The translations under genes were made by a program, and so were the position numbers. The notes beneath the pieces were generated by a model that did not search any database, had not been told where the DNA came from, and worked only from the letters and a program-made list of their open reading frames with translations. Shown here one piece after another: positions 22,293 to 33,974 of a stretch of 64,000 bases of DNA. Numbering within the stretch: position 1 is the stretch's first letter; each line of letters opens with the position of its first letter. Source of the stretch: Dermatemys mawii (Eukaryota; Chordata; Testudines; Dermatemydidae); contig ML677351.1 of the NCBI GenBank assembly GCA_007922305.1, positions 14,426,749 to 14,490,748 on the forward strand, in the 5' to 3' direction.

Positions 22293-25200
22293 TTAAACAA
22301 ACAAGCATTGCGTCCTGGCAACTAGGGTGGATGAAAAGCAGAATCCTCTATTAAGATCATTATAGTCTGTGTATTCAGATTTAGTTTACCACTTTAGTGT
22401 TTAGGTATGGACATTTGAAAAAAAAGCAGATGATTAAAGGTCACTAACTGTTTGTGCATCTCAGCATTGTCAAAATTACCAAGAAAGAATTCTATTCACT
22501 ATTCAATCCCATGAAGACTAAGGTCTTTCAGTCCCCAGTAGCAGTTGAATCTGGTGTTGCTGCACCTCACAAGTGGCGCTATGGCGGTTGGTGCAAAGAT
22601 TGTTTGGGATTATGTGAGAACTGAAAGTTCTGGGCTTTGTATGACTGAGCAAGAAACAGTGCAGGTTGTTCCTAAGAACTCAAAAGGGGCACGCAGAGGA
22701 CCTGGGTTATTGGAAGTATAGAGGTGGCACTGAAAGAAATTTATGGGAAGATGGCCAGAGACATTGTGCAAAGTTTGTGTATAGTAAGATGTTAGCAAAA
22801 CACAGAATGAGAGGACCAAACTGGAAAAAACAGAGATTTAGATTGTGAGAACATGGTCTCCCACTCCATTAAAAATAAATCCCTTTTGGGAGGATTCTGT
22901 TTGAACTGCAGTGTAGTTCAGAAATAGACATCACATTAGCTAGTATTATGGGTGGAAAGGAGGCATGTGCAGGATCAGTACAGACACAATCCCCTTTGGC
23001 TGTTAGGGGTATTTGGGGTAGAGAGTGAGGAGAACATTGAAGAATCAGGCATCTGACACTTCAGCAAAGATTACTTCCTTTCTTGAACACCAGAACCAGC
23101 ATTAGGGAAAATGATATAGTCTCGGTTTCACACTGCTACTTGTGAAGCACGGTGTGAAGAAGTAATAGTACATGTGGAGCCTGCAATCGGAAGGGGAGAG
23201 ACAAACCTTGTTTTTGCAAGGAAAAATAGAACCGGTATTACAGTTGCCATTAGTAGTGCAAGTGCACAAGTTGACAGCAATGGTTGTAAGTGCATGTCTG
23301 AGCAGGGCTCAGGCATTTAACTCTTTTGTCATGTGACTCTAGTGGCAAATAAGATTTTCTTTACATGGTGGTTAAAAATGGCTGAGCCCAACTACCGATT
23401 AGTGCTAATATAGCTGCATTGGTTCTGCCAGCCGCTGCTATGAGGATTCCCCCCTGGCGTAGATCCTCCGAAAGAGAGTGCAAGTGGAAGGAGCTGAGAG
23501 ATGGGTAGGTGGAGATGTGACTGACTTACAATAACAGTACTTTAGAGACCAAGATCACGTTTGGTTGTTTTTCTCTATGCGAGCTAAAGTTGGAAACACT
23601 GCTTGTGGGCCTTACCCAGCCCTGGAGGAAGGATATGTCTTGGCAGTTCTTCCGCCAACTGACTAGTGAACTGAAGGAGCGTAATCCTGAGAGAGGCAGC
23701 TCTAGCTCTCTTCGGACACTGCAATGTATATTTATCAGAGTGTTAAAAGGAGAAAAGCAAAGCATGAAAAGTTACTATATCCCACTAGCTAATGGCCATT
23801 GTAAAGAATGATGGGATTGGAATAATCAGTAAGGTCCAGAGGCAGCCTGGTGAGAATCCCAGCCTCCAACTGAACCTTGCACAGTGGTCTCACTTTCCTA
23901 TCAATCTCTTGTCTGTTTCACTGCTGTCTTCTAGTTGGAACATCAGCAATCAAATTGACCAGAGTCTTGTTAACTCTGCTCAGCTGCTTCTTGGGAAAGC
24001 TATGAGCAGTAACAGATATTGGAGCTATCTCTGTAAGCTAGGGGAGGACAAAACATTTTCACTTTGTAAGATGTAAATTTATTTTATATTTGGAAGGTTT
24101 TCACAAGCATATTAACATTAAAGCTTAAATTCTGCAGAAATTGATGCCATGTGTCTCTAGTCATCAGTGAAAGCTTCCTCTTCACCAATGGCAATAGATA
24201 GAACTCTGATTCAACAGTTGATTAAATTGGTAGTTGAAAAAATAGGGCACTGTATACGAAATTACCAACAATGTTGTGAAAATAAAGATTTATTCTCTTC
24301 TCTGATTTAGCAGACAGAAAAACTGACACTTATTTGGTTCGTAATGTGTTTGTATCAGAATACATTTCTGACACACTTCTTGAGCTTAGCTGTCTAATAC
24401 AATGTCATAATTGTACTACAGCATATTACTTTTATTATCTCTATCTTTCACTGACCATGTCACCTAAGGGTATTGCATTGGTACTTACTTACTGTTACTG
24501 TTTAAATTTGGTGTTCTGTGAATTAGTAGTAGGATGACCAAATATATTTCGGTGATAACCAAGAGACTAAAAGAGCTATAGTTTGCTTGAATTTTGTATA
24601 AATTGAAGTCTCTGTTTTAATACTAAAGCGGTACTCTGCTGCATTTCCAGATTTTCATGGAATGGAAAAGTTCATCTTGTGAGAAAAGTCAGTGATACTT
24701 TTTCTTGAACACATTGATGTAGAGAGAGAGTTTTTTTCCTTCTGGGATTGAATGGTCCTCACAAAAACAGAGCTTTATCATTTTCAATTGAAATTTAAGA
24801 TGAAAAATTTTCTCTATGGCAATGCATATTATACTGCTCCAAAGCACAGTAGTAGTAGAGCAGTCTCCCCTTGATGGTGCAATCTTCAAGGAAAAGCAGT
24901 GAGCTCTATACTATTCAAATAAAAGAGGGAGTTTCTGTTAAAATACAACATGATGCACATGGAAGATGGCTGATGTAACCAATGTTTGGATGAAGACTGT
25001 TTTTATGTAAGTGGGCTTTGAATAAATGGGGTTCTGTTGAGACCACAATTCCTTGAGATACTCTGAACAAGTTTTAAAAACAAAAATAAACATTACTAAA
25101 GATAATAGAAAATATTTCTCCACATACATACTCAAATAGGATAATTTCTCAGTTTAAAAGAAAAATCTTCCATAGTTTTCAGGAAAAAAAATGTGATAAA

Positions 25201-28200
25201 GCACCTACCTTACTTAAATAAATATGAAAAATACCCTTAATGCTGATTTCCAGGACTTAGTTTCTGTGAGTTAAGTGCCACAAGTTAGGTTGTATAAAGA
25301 GGGTTGTTCTGTTTGGTTTGTTTATCTGTTTTTAAAATTTCTTTTGTTCATTTGAGTATCTTAGTGTCTAGCTCCTGTTTTTCCTCCACTTTCTACTGTT
25401 TTTACTGAAATGTTCTGCTGTGGCGAAGATGAGAGGAAACTGAGGAGAGAAATGAAATGTGGTGGTGGTGGCGAGGGGAGCCCATCAAGAAGGGTTAGAA
25501 ACAACAAAAACTGTAAGAAGGTTAGGAAAGAGAACTGGGAAGGAAAAGAACACAACATATGTTACGTGTAGCCTGTAAATATTGTTGTCTGTGAGTGGAC
25601 TTTATTGTAGGCTGCTTTGGGGAAGAGAGAGGGGAGCGAATGATTGGTCATGGTTCCTACAGATTGTCTGGGGTAAATTCTTCTTGAAAGAAGAAAAGTT
25701 AATAACTACAGAAAGAATATCTAAGAATGAAACGAGATATGGGAGGAGAGCCTGTATGGTCCCTCTGTTATAAGAATTAATAGTTGATAGAAGAACAAGT
25801 AGAATAAGTGGAGTACTAGAAGGGGGCTGATTGCAAGATTTTTAGGGATAACTCAGACGATCTTACCCACATTCCAGCTGAGTGGTTGTTACTGGCTGAT
25901 GTATCTAAAAGGCAGAAAAAACAGGCAGGAAAAGCATGACATCCACATTTCATTCCTTTTAACAATGACAATTTCCTGTTAACTATAGGATGTGGGTGAT
26001 AGGAATGTATCCAGCTAAATTTAATAGGTATACTGTACACTGATGTTCTCTTTAAAAAGAAAATTGCCCATAACTCCTATGTAGGGGCACAAACCTTAAA
26101 TAGGAGTTGTCTTTCAGAAGAGGATCCGGAATCTGAGGTAGAATTTGCCAGGGAATTTTCTATTTAATGTAGACAAACAAAGTATTGGACTCCTGACTGG
26201 AGGACTGACGTAACTGTCAAGGAGAAGGGGAATTTTTTTTACTCACTTCTTTAATGGACGCAGGTACACAGTTTTTTATAATTTTTTTTTACTACTACTT
26301 ACCCTGGAGTGGAGTTTAACACTGTAGAGTTTTTTTAATCAGGAACTAAATTCACTGGCAGTTTTGTGTTTCCAAACAAGTGTATAGTATATGTTGAAAG
26401 GCTAAAAGAGTTTACTGCTCTTCAGGGAGACTAGATGTGTCTGACCTTCTTCTGTTCCAGAACCTTTGCATGAGTATCTTTTTCAGAACGGAACCTGATC
26501 ACTCCCAAAACAAATATCACAGACTGTGTTCAGAGCCCTGTGTACTCTATGGCACAGGAGGACCAAACTCGGTAGCAGCAAACTCTAAATCTCACAGCAG
26601 CTAAGAGAACTAAGAACATAATTACTTTGTAAATGGAAGCTGAGATTCTGGCACACCATTCTACTGTAAACTCTATTATATGGGGGGCCCTGTCTATAGA
26701 ACTGTTACTATATCAAAACCTTGAGTGTGACTTGGGCAGAAAAGTGGTCCGCTGTCATGGAAAAATTACTTTCTAGCACATGCAGTTCCCCAATCTACAT
26801 GTGAATGGATTATCCCATGCACTCTTCGCTGATGGACAGGAAGTGAAAAATCTGTGGAGATCTGTCAGATTGTCAAAAGTTAAGGCTGTCACTGTAGATG
26901 AAAGTCCCCTGAAGGCTTTGAGCTGTATGGTTATTTTTGTTTTGGGGGTTTTTTTTTGTTTTTGTTTTTTCTCCCCCAGATAGGCACTCCAGCTTGTGGG
27001 ACTTGGTTTTATGATATGGGGGCTGACTAGAGACCTCTGAACATCTTTTCAACAAGAGAGCATGGCATGATTCCTTTATATCTGGATTTGGGATGAGGAA
27101 ATATTTTCTAATTGGGTAAAAAATGTTCTAGTCTCAGACGTATCTGCTGGCGCACACTTAATGTGGTGGGGGTGATCAGTTTTGGCTGTATGTTGCAGTT
27201 CATGTCATGCTATATTAGAATGTCTTTAGAAACTACTCTTTAATTGAAGGAATTAAATCACACACTTTCGCTGTTACTCTGAGTGAGATCATCACCATCA
27301 TTATCAGATCATCCAATGTCTGTGTTGCCAGCCTGGATCTTTCTTTCAGTACAGTGCATGACACTGAAGACATTTAAAAACTGGATCCTGAAATTGCCAT
27401 GTACGCTACAATAGTATTCAACTTACCCCTCAGTGAAATATTCTTGAAAATGTATGTTACTGATTCAAGGCACAGTTCTCTTGCAATATTATGTTTTCCT
27501 TCCATCCACCAAAAAGAGAAACCATAAACTGCTTGTCCAAAGCATATACCACAGAGTTTCCAACTTTCTTCTTAGTTTAAAAAAATAAACCTGGGTGCTT
27601 GAATTCCGTCTCATGCTGCTGATGTGGCTGCAGATACCTCTCTCTTTTCAAAGTACTTCTACTCAGCTGGATCTGTACCTTTCTTCTGCAGATGAACTCA
27701 TCTTCTGTTGAATCGTTCATGATTTCTCCTCCTCGGTGTTGGCATGCAGTTCATCCAAGTGTCAGTGCTTTCTGTAGTTGCATTTAATGTGTGATCAGAA
27801 TTTTCTTATGATGGAGAACTTCTGAAACTGATTTGAAAACATTCACAAGTCAAACAAAAAATGATTATAAATTTTGGGCTTCCTTTGCCTTTTGATCATC
27901 CTGAGTGTTATACATTAAAAGGTGACCATCAAAGAAAAAAAGTGTCGATATGCTCTTCTTTCTTTCTTTCTTTCTTTCTTTCTTTGTAAATAAAGGAGGC
28001 CTCACATTTCTTCCCCTGCCCTTCAAATTTTTTTCTTTATCACAGGAATTCCCCTTAACTTTTTTCATCTCTTGTGGACTTCCCTCTGACTCACTTCATG
28101 TACTCTACCCATTTTCTTTATTATTTCTTAGATTCTTTCCCATTCAAATATAATAACTTTTCTTTCAAAATCCAACTTCCATTCTAGCTGTTGCTTTTAT

Positions 28201-28966
28201 TTGCCTTTTGTTTATTTTGAAAAGAAAACAAAAAAATTGACATACAATTTCTGTGAAGCTTTGGTCTAGTTAACTGCCAAAAGTAAAGCCACACAATAAA
28301 CATAGGACATGTAGCATAAGATAGATCCTACAGCAGGCCCACACATGTGTTTTCCCCCCTGCTACTAAACTAATCAAGTAATGATGTGAAATGTGCACTA
28401 GATTTTTTTTCCTTGCTTTGCTTTGCTTGCTTTTTCTTTGTACACTTCCAGCGATATCTTTAATTTTAGCCTTTCACAACGTGCAAGGACTGAAACTGTT
28501 TCTATACATGGGATGAAGAAAATAAAAATGAAAACCATAAGGCTAATTAAACCAAATATTGAGTGTTTACCTTGCTTGTCCCGCAAGAAAAAATGCTCTC
28601 TAGATGCACAGGTGTTCGGAAAGTTCTCCAGCACTGTCCAGGAGAGGTTGCACATGTATCCTGCATGCCCTCAGGCTCTCCCTCCTGAGGGCATAAAGAG
28701 CAGAATGACCTCCAATTGTTGTTTGGTTCTTTCTGACTGTGTCTTGACAGAGTGATGGTGGAATAACAGTGTCCCATCTTGTATCTATTAGTTTATGAAT
28801 GTAGCTATGGTAAATGTTTAGTTACTGGAGTTTTTAATGTTTCGATTACCCATTGATGCAAAAGAAGACAACATTTTCTTCGTCTGTTAGTACCAGGATT
28901 CAGCGCTTATATCTGAGTCTCATTCATGAAGGTTCAAGTCTTGTGCATTGTGTAGAACAGTAATTT
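22293..28966. other. Intron, longest stretch without a recognised element
   Basis: About 6.7 kb of AT-rich sequence. I see no coding exon, transposon end or RNA gene. Simple sequence: TTTC repeat at about 27957-27988 and short T runs near 26226-26290 and 26950. Short frames such as 23590-23811 show no domain. Confidence 0.5.
27957..27988. repeat. (TTTC)n microsatellite
   Basis: Roughly seven uninterrupted TTTC units. Confidence 0.9.
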
Positions 28967-28974
28967 CCCTAAAG

Positions 28975-29476
28975 CAGTGGTTCTCAACCTTTCCAGGCTA
29001 CTGTACCTCTTTCAGGAGTTTGATTTGTCTTGTGTACCCCGGTTCACATCACTTTAACTACTGGCTTACAAAATCAGAGATAAAAATGCAAAAGTGACAC
29101 AACTATTACTGAAAAATTGCTCACTTTCTCATTTTACCATAAAGTTACAAAAAAAATTGATTGGAATATAAATATTATACTTGCATTTCAGTGTAATACT
29201 TCAGACTGTTTTTTTTTTTTTCACTTGTGAGCTTTGTCTGAATCCAGAGCTCCTACCACCTGGGGCTGAAGCATGTAACTTAGCTTCATGAGGCCATGGG
29301 TAAGTGCCCTGCTTAGCAGTCCTGCACTTGTGACCCCTTAAACCTGCCCTGTGATCTCCTCATTCGCTCTCTCTCCTGGAGTCGCAATCCCTGGTTCAGG
29401 AACACTGATCTAGATGAGTCAAGTACCCATCATAAAACCTCTGTGTACGCTCAGGGATATTGGTTGAGAACCACTG
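28975..29476. mobile_element. hAT MITE with CAGTGGTTCTCAACC ends
   Basis: Ends CAGTGGTTCTCAACC and GGTTGAGAACCACTG are exact inverted copies. Flanks CCCTAAAG and CCCTAAAA agree at 7 of 8. 502 bp, no coding remnant. Confidence 0.92.
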
Positions 29477-29928
29477 CCCTAAAAGAGGGACATAAGTGCT
29501 TATATTGTTATGGGAGAACCATATACCTTCTAGGGGCATGGCTATACTTGCAAGTTAGAGTGCATTAAAGCAGTCCTGTGTGCTCTAACTCACGATGCGT
29601 CCATACTGGCAAGACACACAGAACGCTCTGGCTCTGTGGCTAGAGTGCTCCTGGTAATCCACCTCAGAAAGTGGAATAACATTTGATGTGCCCCTGCTGA
29701 AGTGCCAGTGTGGATGCCCTGGTATGTTAATGCTCTCTGATCAGCCTCCAGAATTGTCCCACATTGCCTGTTCTAGCCACTCTGGTCATCACTTTGAACT
29801 GAACTGCCCTGCCCTCAGGTGACCAACCGTCAGACCCGCCCTTTAAATTCTCTGGGAATTCTGAAAAATTCCCTTCCTGTTTGCTTAGCCAGGCATGGAG
29901 TGCTTTCAGCGTATCTTTCCAAGTGACC

Positions 29929-31310
29929 ATGCCTCCACACGCCAGGTGATCCCCAGTATGGAGCAATGACAGTGTGCTGGACCTCAGTGTTTGGGGGAGG
30001 AAGCTGTCCAGTCCCAGCTGCACTCCAGCCGTAGGAATTACGATACCTTCGGGCAGAAATCAAGGGACATGATGAAAGGGGGCCATGACTTGGAAAGTGA
30101 AGGAGCTGTGAATGCCTACCGCAAAGCCCGCAAGGGAAACCGCTGCTCCAGTGGTGCCCCCATGACCTGCCATTTCTATGAAGAGCTGGATGCAATACTT
30201 GACAGCAACCCCAACTCCACTTCGAGGACCACCATGGACACTTCAGAGCCCAGTTCAACAAGGCAGAAAGAGGAGGAAAGTGGGAGTGAGCATCCTGAGG
30301 AGAAGGAAGACACCCAAGAATCCCTAGATACATGCAGCCAGGAGCTCTTCTCAAGAAGGGAGGAAGGTTGCCAGTTGCAGAGGCCAGTGCATGGGGAAGG
30401 ACAAACACCAGATGAGGTTCCTGGTAAGCAGTTTTTATATTAGGAAGGAAGTTACTCAGTGCGGGCTCTTGGGGTGAAGAGGGTTAGGGCTGCATACACG
30501 TATAGATGCGGAAGAGGGTGTTTGCTCTCTCACATAACGGTAATCGGCCTCAGTGATATCTTCAAAGGTCTCATCTAGAATGTGACCAATGCACTTGCAC
30601 AGGTTTCTTGGGAGAGCCACTGTGGTCCTTGTCCCAGTCAGGCTGACATGTCTGCGCCACTGTGCAGTGAGGATGTGGGGGGACCGTAGCTGCACGCAGG
30701 TAAGCTGCATATGGCCCAGGGAAGAAGCTGCATTGTAGTAGAAGACCCTCCCTTGCTTCTCAGGTTACCCTCAGCAGCAGTTCTAGAAAGAACTCCTGGG
30801 GAAAATGTGGGGACAGTGTTCAGTATAGGGATCCCCTGCAGCTGTTGGCTCTCCCCAAGGCACAGAAACCCAGAGGACAGTACGGCAGTGAAACAATGAG
30901 TCCCCCTTGACTCTGTGCTTACTCCCCATTTTGGGGCTCCTGTGGGTTATGTGCTCGCTTTGGGATGGGCAAATTCTGCTATCGTGTGGACTGTGCTTGC
31001 CCTTAAGTACCGGAGAATCATTGCTCTGTCTGGTGTGAACATTGCTGCCTCTGTTAAGTGTTGCATTTTGCCTTTACAGATGCAACCTTGAGATCTCAGC
31101 TGTCCGTGTTATCTCCATCAAAAAGACTCCAAAGAATTAGGAAGAGTCTACGTAGAAGCAAAGATGACATGCTGCATGAAGTAATGCAACAGTCCCTTAA
31201 TGAGAATCTAAAAGCATGAGAGTGGAAGGAGAGTGAAAGGAGGATCCACCAGCAGAATGAGGAGCACTGGCACCCAAGCACAGAGCGCCAGCAGCAAAGC
31301 ACGGACTAGT
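29929..31310 (+). pseudogene. Harbinger Myb/SANT-like accessory protein, broken
   Basis: In active Harbinger elements this protein binds DNA, brings the transposase into the nucleus and to the ends, and has a trihelix Myb/SANT-like domain (family of MSANTD proteins). Exon 1 runs from the ATG at 29929 to 30423; the donor GTAAGC at 30424 and acceptor TTTGCCTTTACAG ending at 31079 define one intron, phase kept (a split Asp codon). Damage: a TGA at 29947-29949 (codon 7), a one-base shift near 29990, and a stretch after GHDLESEG that looks shortened compared with family members I recall. Then come GNRCSS, CHFYEELDAI, and an acidic Ser/Glu-rich linker. Exon 2 begins ATLRSQLSVLSPSKRLQRIR, with stops at about 31217 and 31307. 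An 18-C run follows at 31386-31403. Confidence 0.75.
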
Positions 31311-31714
31311 TGATAAGCATCATGGAGTGCCAAGCAGACTTGATCCAGGCATTCGTAGCCATTCAGGCAGAGCACTACCGCGCTGCCCCCCCCCCCCCCC
31401 CCCTTGTCTCAAAACTTTTTCCCTTGTGCCCCCATGTCTCTTCCAATCCACTTTCCCCAAGGGTTCTTATCACCACCAGCTGCCTCCAACACCTGTAGCT
31501 TCACCACCCAGCCCAGAAAACTACGACACTTACCCACTGCACTCAACCCCCATCACCAGCCATTACAGCCATCCTGAAGTACGGAACTCATTGCACAGCA
31601 CTCCAGACAGGAAGACTGAATATGAGAATAGGACATATGCAAATCTGTGATTGAACCGTTCCCCACCCCATCTCCTTGCCCCTTCTGTTTCCCCAAGTAG
31701 TTGTGTTTCTTTTT

Positions 31715-31773
31715 AATAAATGAATTTTCTTGTCAGTAAATGGATTTTTTTGGCTTTGAAAACATTCTTTATT
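31715..31773. terminator. Convergent poly(A) signals of the Harbinger genes
   Basis: AATAAA on plus at 31715-31720 and on minus at 31773-31768, 47 bp apart, between the 3' ends of the two genes. Confidence 0.6.
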
Positions 31774-31929
31774 ATTGCATAAAGTAAAAGATACCTTAGT
31801 TCAGGAGAGCAATAGGCACTACAAGTCAGTGCAGCAAACACAGGTTCCTACTAACATTGGAACCACTGCACTTCACTCGCGTGCAGAGCACCAAATGTTA
31901 CAGGTGTTTTTCAGCCTCAGATTGCTTCT

Positions 31930-33410
31930 TCAAGGCATCCCTAATCCTTGCAGCCCCATGCTGGACTCCTGTAATAGCCTTGCTCTCTGGCTGTTCAAAT
32001 TCAGCCTCCAGGTGTTGAACCTCTGAGTTCCATGCCTAAGTGAATCTTCCCCCTTCCCCTCACAAATGTTATGGAGGGTACAGCATGCAGATAGAACTGT
32101 GGGGATGTTGTCATCAGCCAGGTCCAGCTTCCCATACAGAGTGCGCCAGCGGCCCTTTAGACGTTCAAAAGCACACTCCAGAGTCGTTCTGCACCAGCTC
32201 AGCCTGTTGTTGAACCACTCCTTGATGCTGACAAGATTCCCTGTGTAGGGTTTCACGGCATTAAAGTGTAAGCGGAGTCTCCAAGGATCACAATGGGCAT
32301 TTTGACTTCCCCTACGGTGATCTTCTGGTCTGGGAAAAAAGTTCTGGCTTGCAGCTTTCTGAACAGGCCAGTTTTCCGAAAGATGCATGCGTCATGCACC
32401 TTTCCAGGCCAGCCTGCGTTAATGTCAATGAAATGCCCACTGTAATTCACAAGTGCCTGGAGAACCATAAAGAAATACCCCTTCCAATTAACATACTCAG
32501 AGGCTAAGTGGTCTGGTGCCAGAATTGGAATATGCGTCCCATCTATTGCCTTCTGTAGTTAGGGAAACCCATTTGTGCAAAGTCAGCCACAATGTCATGC
32601 ATGTTACCCAGACTCATGGTGGTTCTGAGCAGGATGCGATTAATGGCCCTGCAAACTTGCATCAGCACAATTCCAACGGTCAACTTTCCCACTCCAAATT
32701 GGTTAGTGACCGATCAGTAGCTGTCGGTAGTTGCCATCTTCCAGATTGCAATAGCCACCTGCTTCTCCACTGTCAGGGCAGCTCTCAATCTCATGTTCTG
32801 GTGCCTCAGGGTGGAGGCAAGCTCATCACACAGTCCCATGAAAGTGGCTTTTCTCATCCGAAAGTTCTGCAGCCACTGCTCGTCATCCCAGACTTGCATG
32901 ACGATGTGATCTCACCAATCAGTGCTTGTTTCCCAAGCCCAAAAGCGGCGTTCCACGGTTGTGAACATCAGGGCTGCCCAGAGGGTTCAGAGGATCTGGG
33001 GCAAAGCAATTTCGTTCCAGCATCGCTCCGGGTCTTCAGCGGCAGAGCCTTCACTCGCTCCAGGTGTGTTCAGCAGCACCGAAGGACCCGCCGCCGAAGA
33101 CCCAGAGCGAGTGAAGGATCTGCCGCTGAAGTGCCACCGAAAACCTGGAGCGCTGCAGGGTACTATATTCTCGTGGGGGCCCCTGTGGGGTCTGGGGCAA
33201 ATTACCCCTCCTTTTCCCCCCCCGGGCAGCCCTGGTGAGCATGTCCGTGAATGCCACAAGCAATCTCATGTCATGAGTATTACTTGAGTTGATATTGTTA
33301 GAGTCCTCACTGTCACTTTGGATCTTAAGGAGTAACTCAGTCGCCAAAAGTGACATGCTGGTGAGACTCGTTAGCATATTTCTCCACAGTTCAGGCTCCA
33401 TTCCTGCAGA
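31930..33410 (-). pseudogene. Harbinger DDE transposase (HARBI1-like), broken
   Basis: The enzyme cuts and joins transposon ends with a DDE triad. A TCTTCCCTTTCAG acceptor lies just upstream of 33410 and a probable ATG is at 33401-33399. The helix-turn-helix region (WDDEQWLQNFRMRK, 32897 down) is present. First Asp: AIDGTH, codon 32543-32541. Second Asp: ILGDSAYTL, codon 32279-32277. Glu: TTLECAFERLKGRWR, codon 32178-32176, where the usual Gly of AFG is Glu. The C-terminal ACCTLHNICE follows. Damage: stop TGA at 32914-32912 (Trp expected), stop TGA at 32716-32714 (Arg expected), a frameshift near 32555, another near 32265 that looks like a short deletion, and a hAT insertion at 32969-33234. 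All three catalytic residues survive, but no single frame joins them. Confidence 0.85.
32969..33234. mobile_element. hAT MITE nested in the Harbinger transposase
   Basis: Ends CAGGGCTGCCC and GGGCAGCCCTG are exact inverted repeats. Flanks GTGAACAT (32961-32968) and GTGAGCAT (33235-33242) agree at 7 of 8. Removing the element and one flank rejoins the transposase reading. The interior holds inverted segments around AGCGGCAGAGCCTTCACTCG and GAGTGAAGGATCTGCCGCT. Confidence 0.9.
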
Positions 33411-33974
33411 CTGAAAGGGAAGACAGAGCACACAGTACAATAAATGTTGAACGATGGCGTCAAATGTGGACGGAAGCACAGGGATTTCTGGGATGAGAAC
33501 TGGTGCATCACCGGGTGTTTGGGAAGGACCCAGAATGCCCTGCCCCCTCCGCTCCCTACAAGCCGCAGCGCTGGAATGGGAAGAGATGCTCTGTGGAATA
33601 GCTGCCCATAATGCACTGCTCCCAATGCCACTGCAGATGCCTCAAATGTTGCCATGCCAGAGCTCTTGCAGCTGTTAGTGTGGACACACTGCAGCACTTT
33701 TCATACTGTGCTCTCAGAAGGCTGGTTTAATTCACAGCGCTCTTCATCTGCAAGTGTAGCCATGCCCTAAATGTGTAGAGCTTTCAGAAAATGCACACAG
33801 TTTTTGAGATTCCATCAACTGACTCAGCCATATCATATATATATACATAATAGAACTAAGTTCCAAAGGATGTGGATATTTTAGATGATTGGGCCAAGAG
33901 ATGGAAAATTAATCTTAATGTGGACAAATATCCTGTTAATTGGGGAGCAAAGAACTAAGGAGTATGATCTAAAT

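Larger units (their letters stand above)
29534..33767. mobile_element. PIF/Harbinger transposon, two genes, inactive
   Basis: Ends GGGCATGGCTATACTTGCA (left) and, reversed, GGGCATGGCTACACTTGCA (right) differ by one base. Flanks TAG (29531-29533) and TAA (33768-33770) fit a worn TAA duplication, the target of this superfamily. At 4234 bp it carries both usual genes: a Myb/SANT-type DNA-binding protein on plus and a DDE transposase on minus, convergent, with poly(A) signals 31715-31720 (plus) and 31773-31768 (minus). Both genes are broken, and a hAT MITE (32969-33234) has landed in the transposase. Related right-end sequence recurs at about 53740-54075. Confidence 0.93.

Noticed and set aside
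22570..22585. Second CTCF-like site (CACAAGTGGCGCTA)
   Set aside because: Several core positions differ; too weak to call.
23590..23811. Plus-strand frame with polar residues as a possible exon
   Set aside because: No known domain, no convincing acceptor-donor pair, length within chance.
29830..30408. 192-codon minus-strand frame
   Set aside because: It is antisense to exon 1 of the Harbinger Myb-like gene and shows no domain of its own.
31386..31403. 18-C run as a functional element
   Set aside because: Simple homopolymer inside a dead transposon; probably slippage or sequencing-prone sequence.
32516..33238. 240-codon plus-strand frame
   Set aside because: It is antisense to the transposase and runs into the nested MITE; no recognisable protein.
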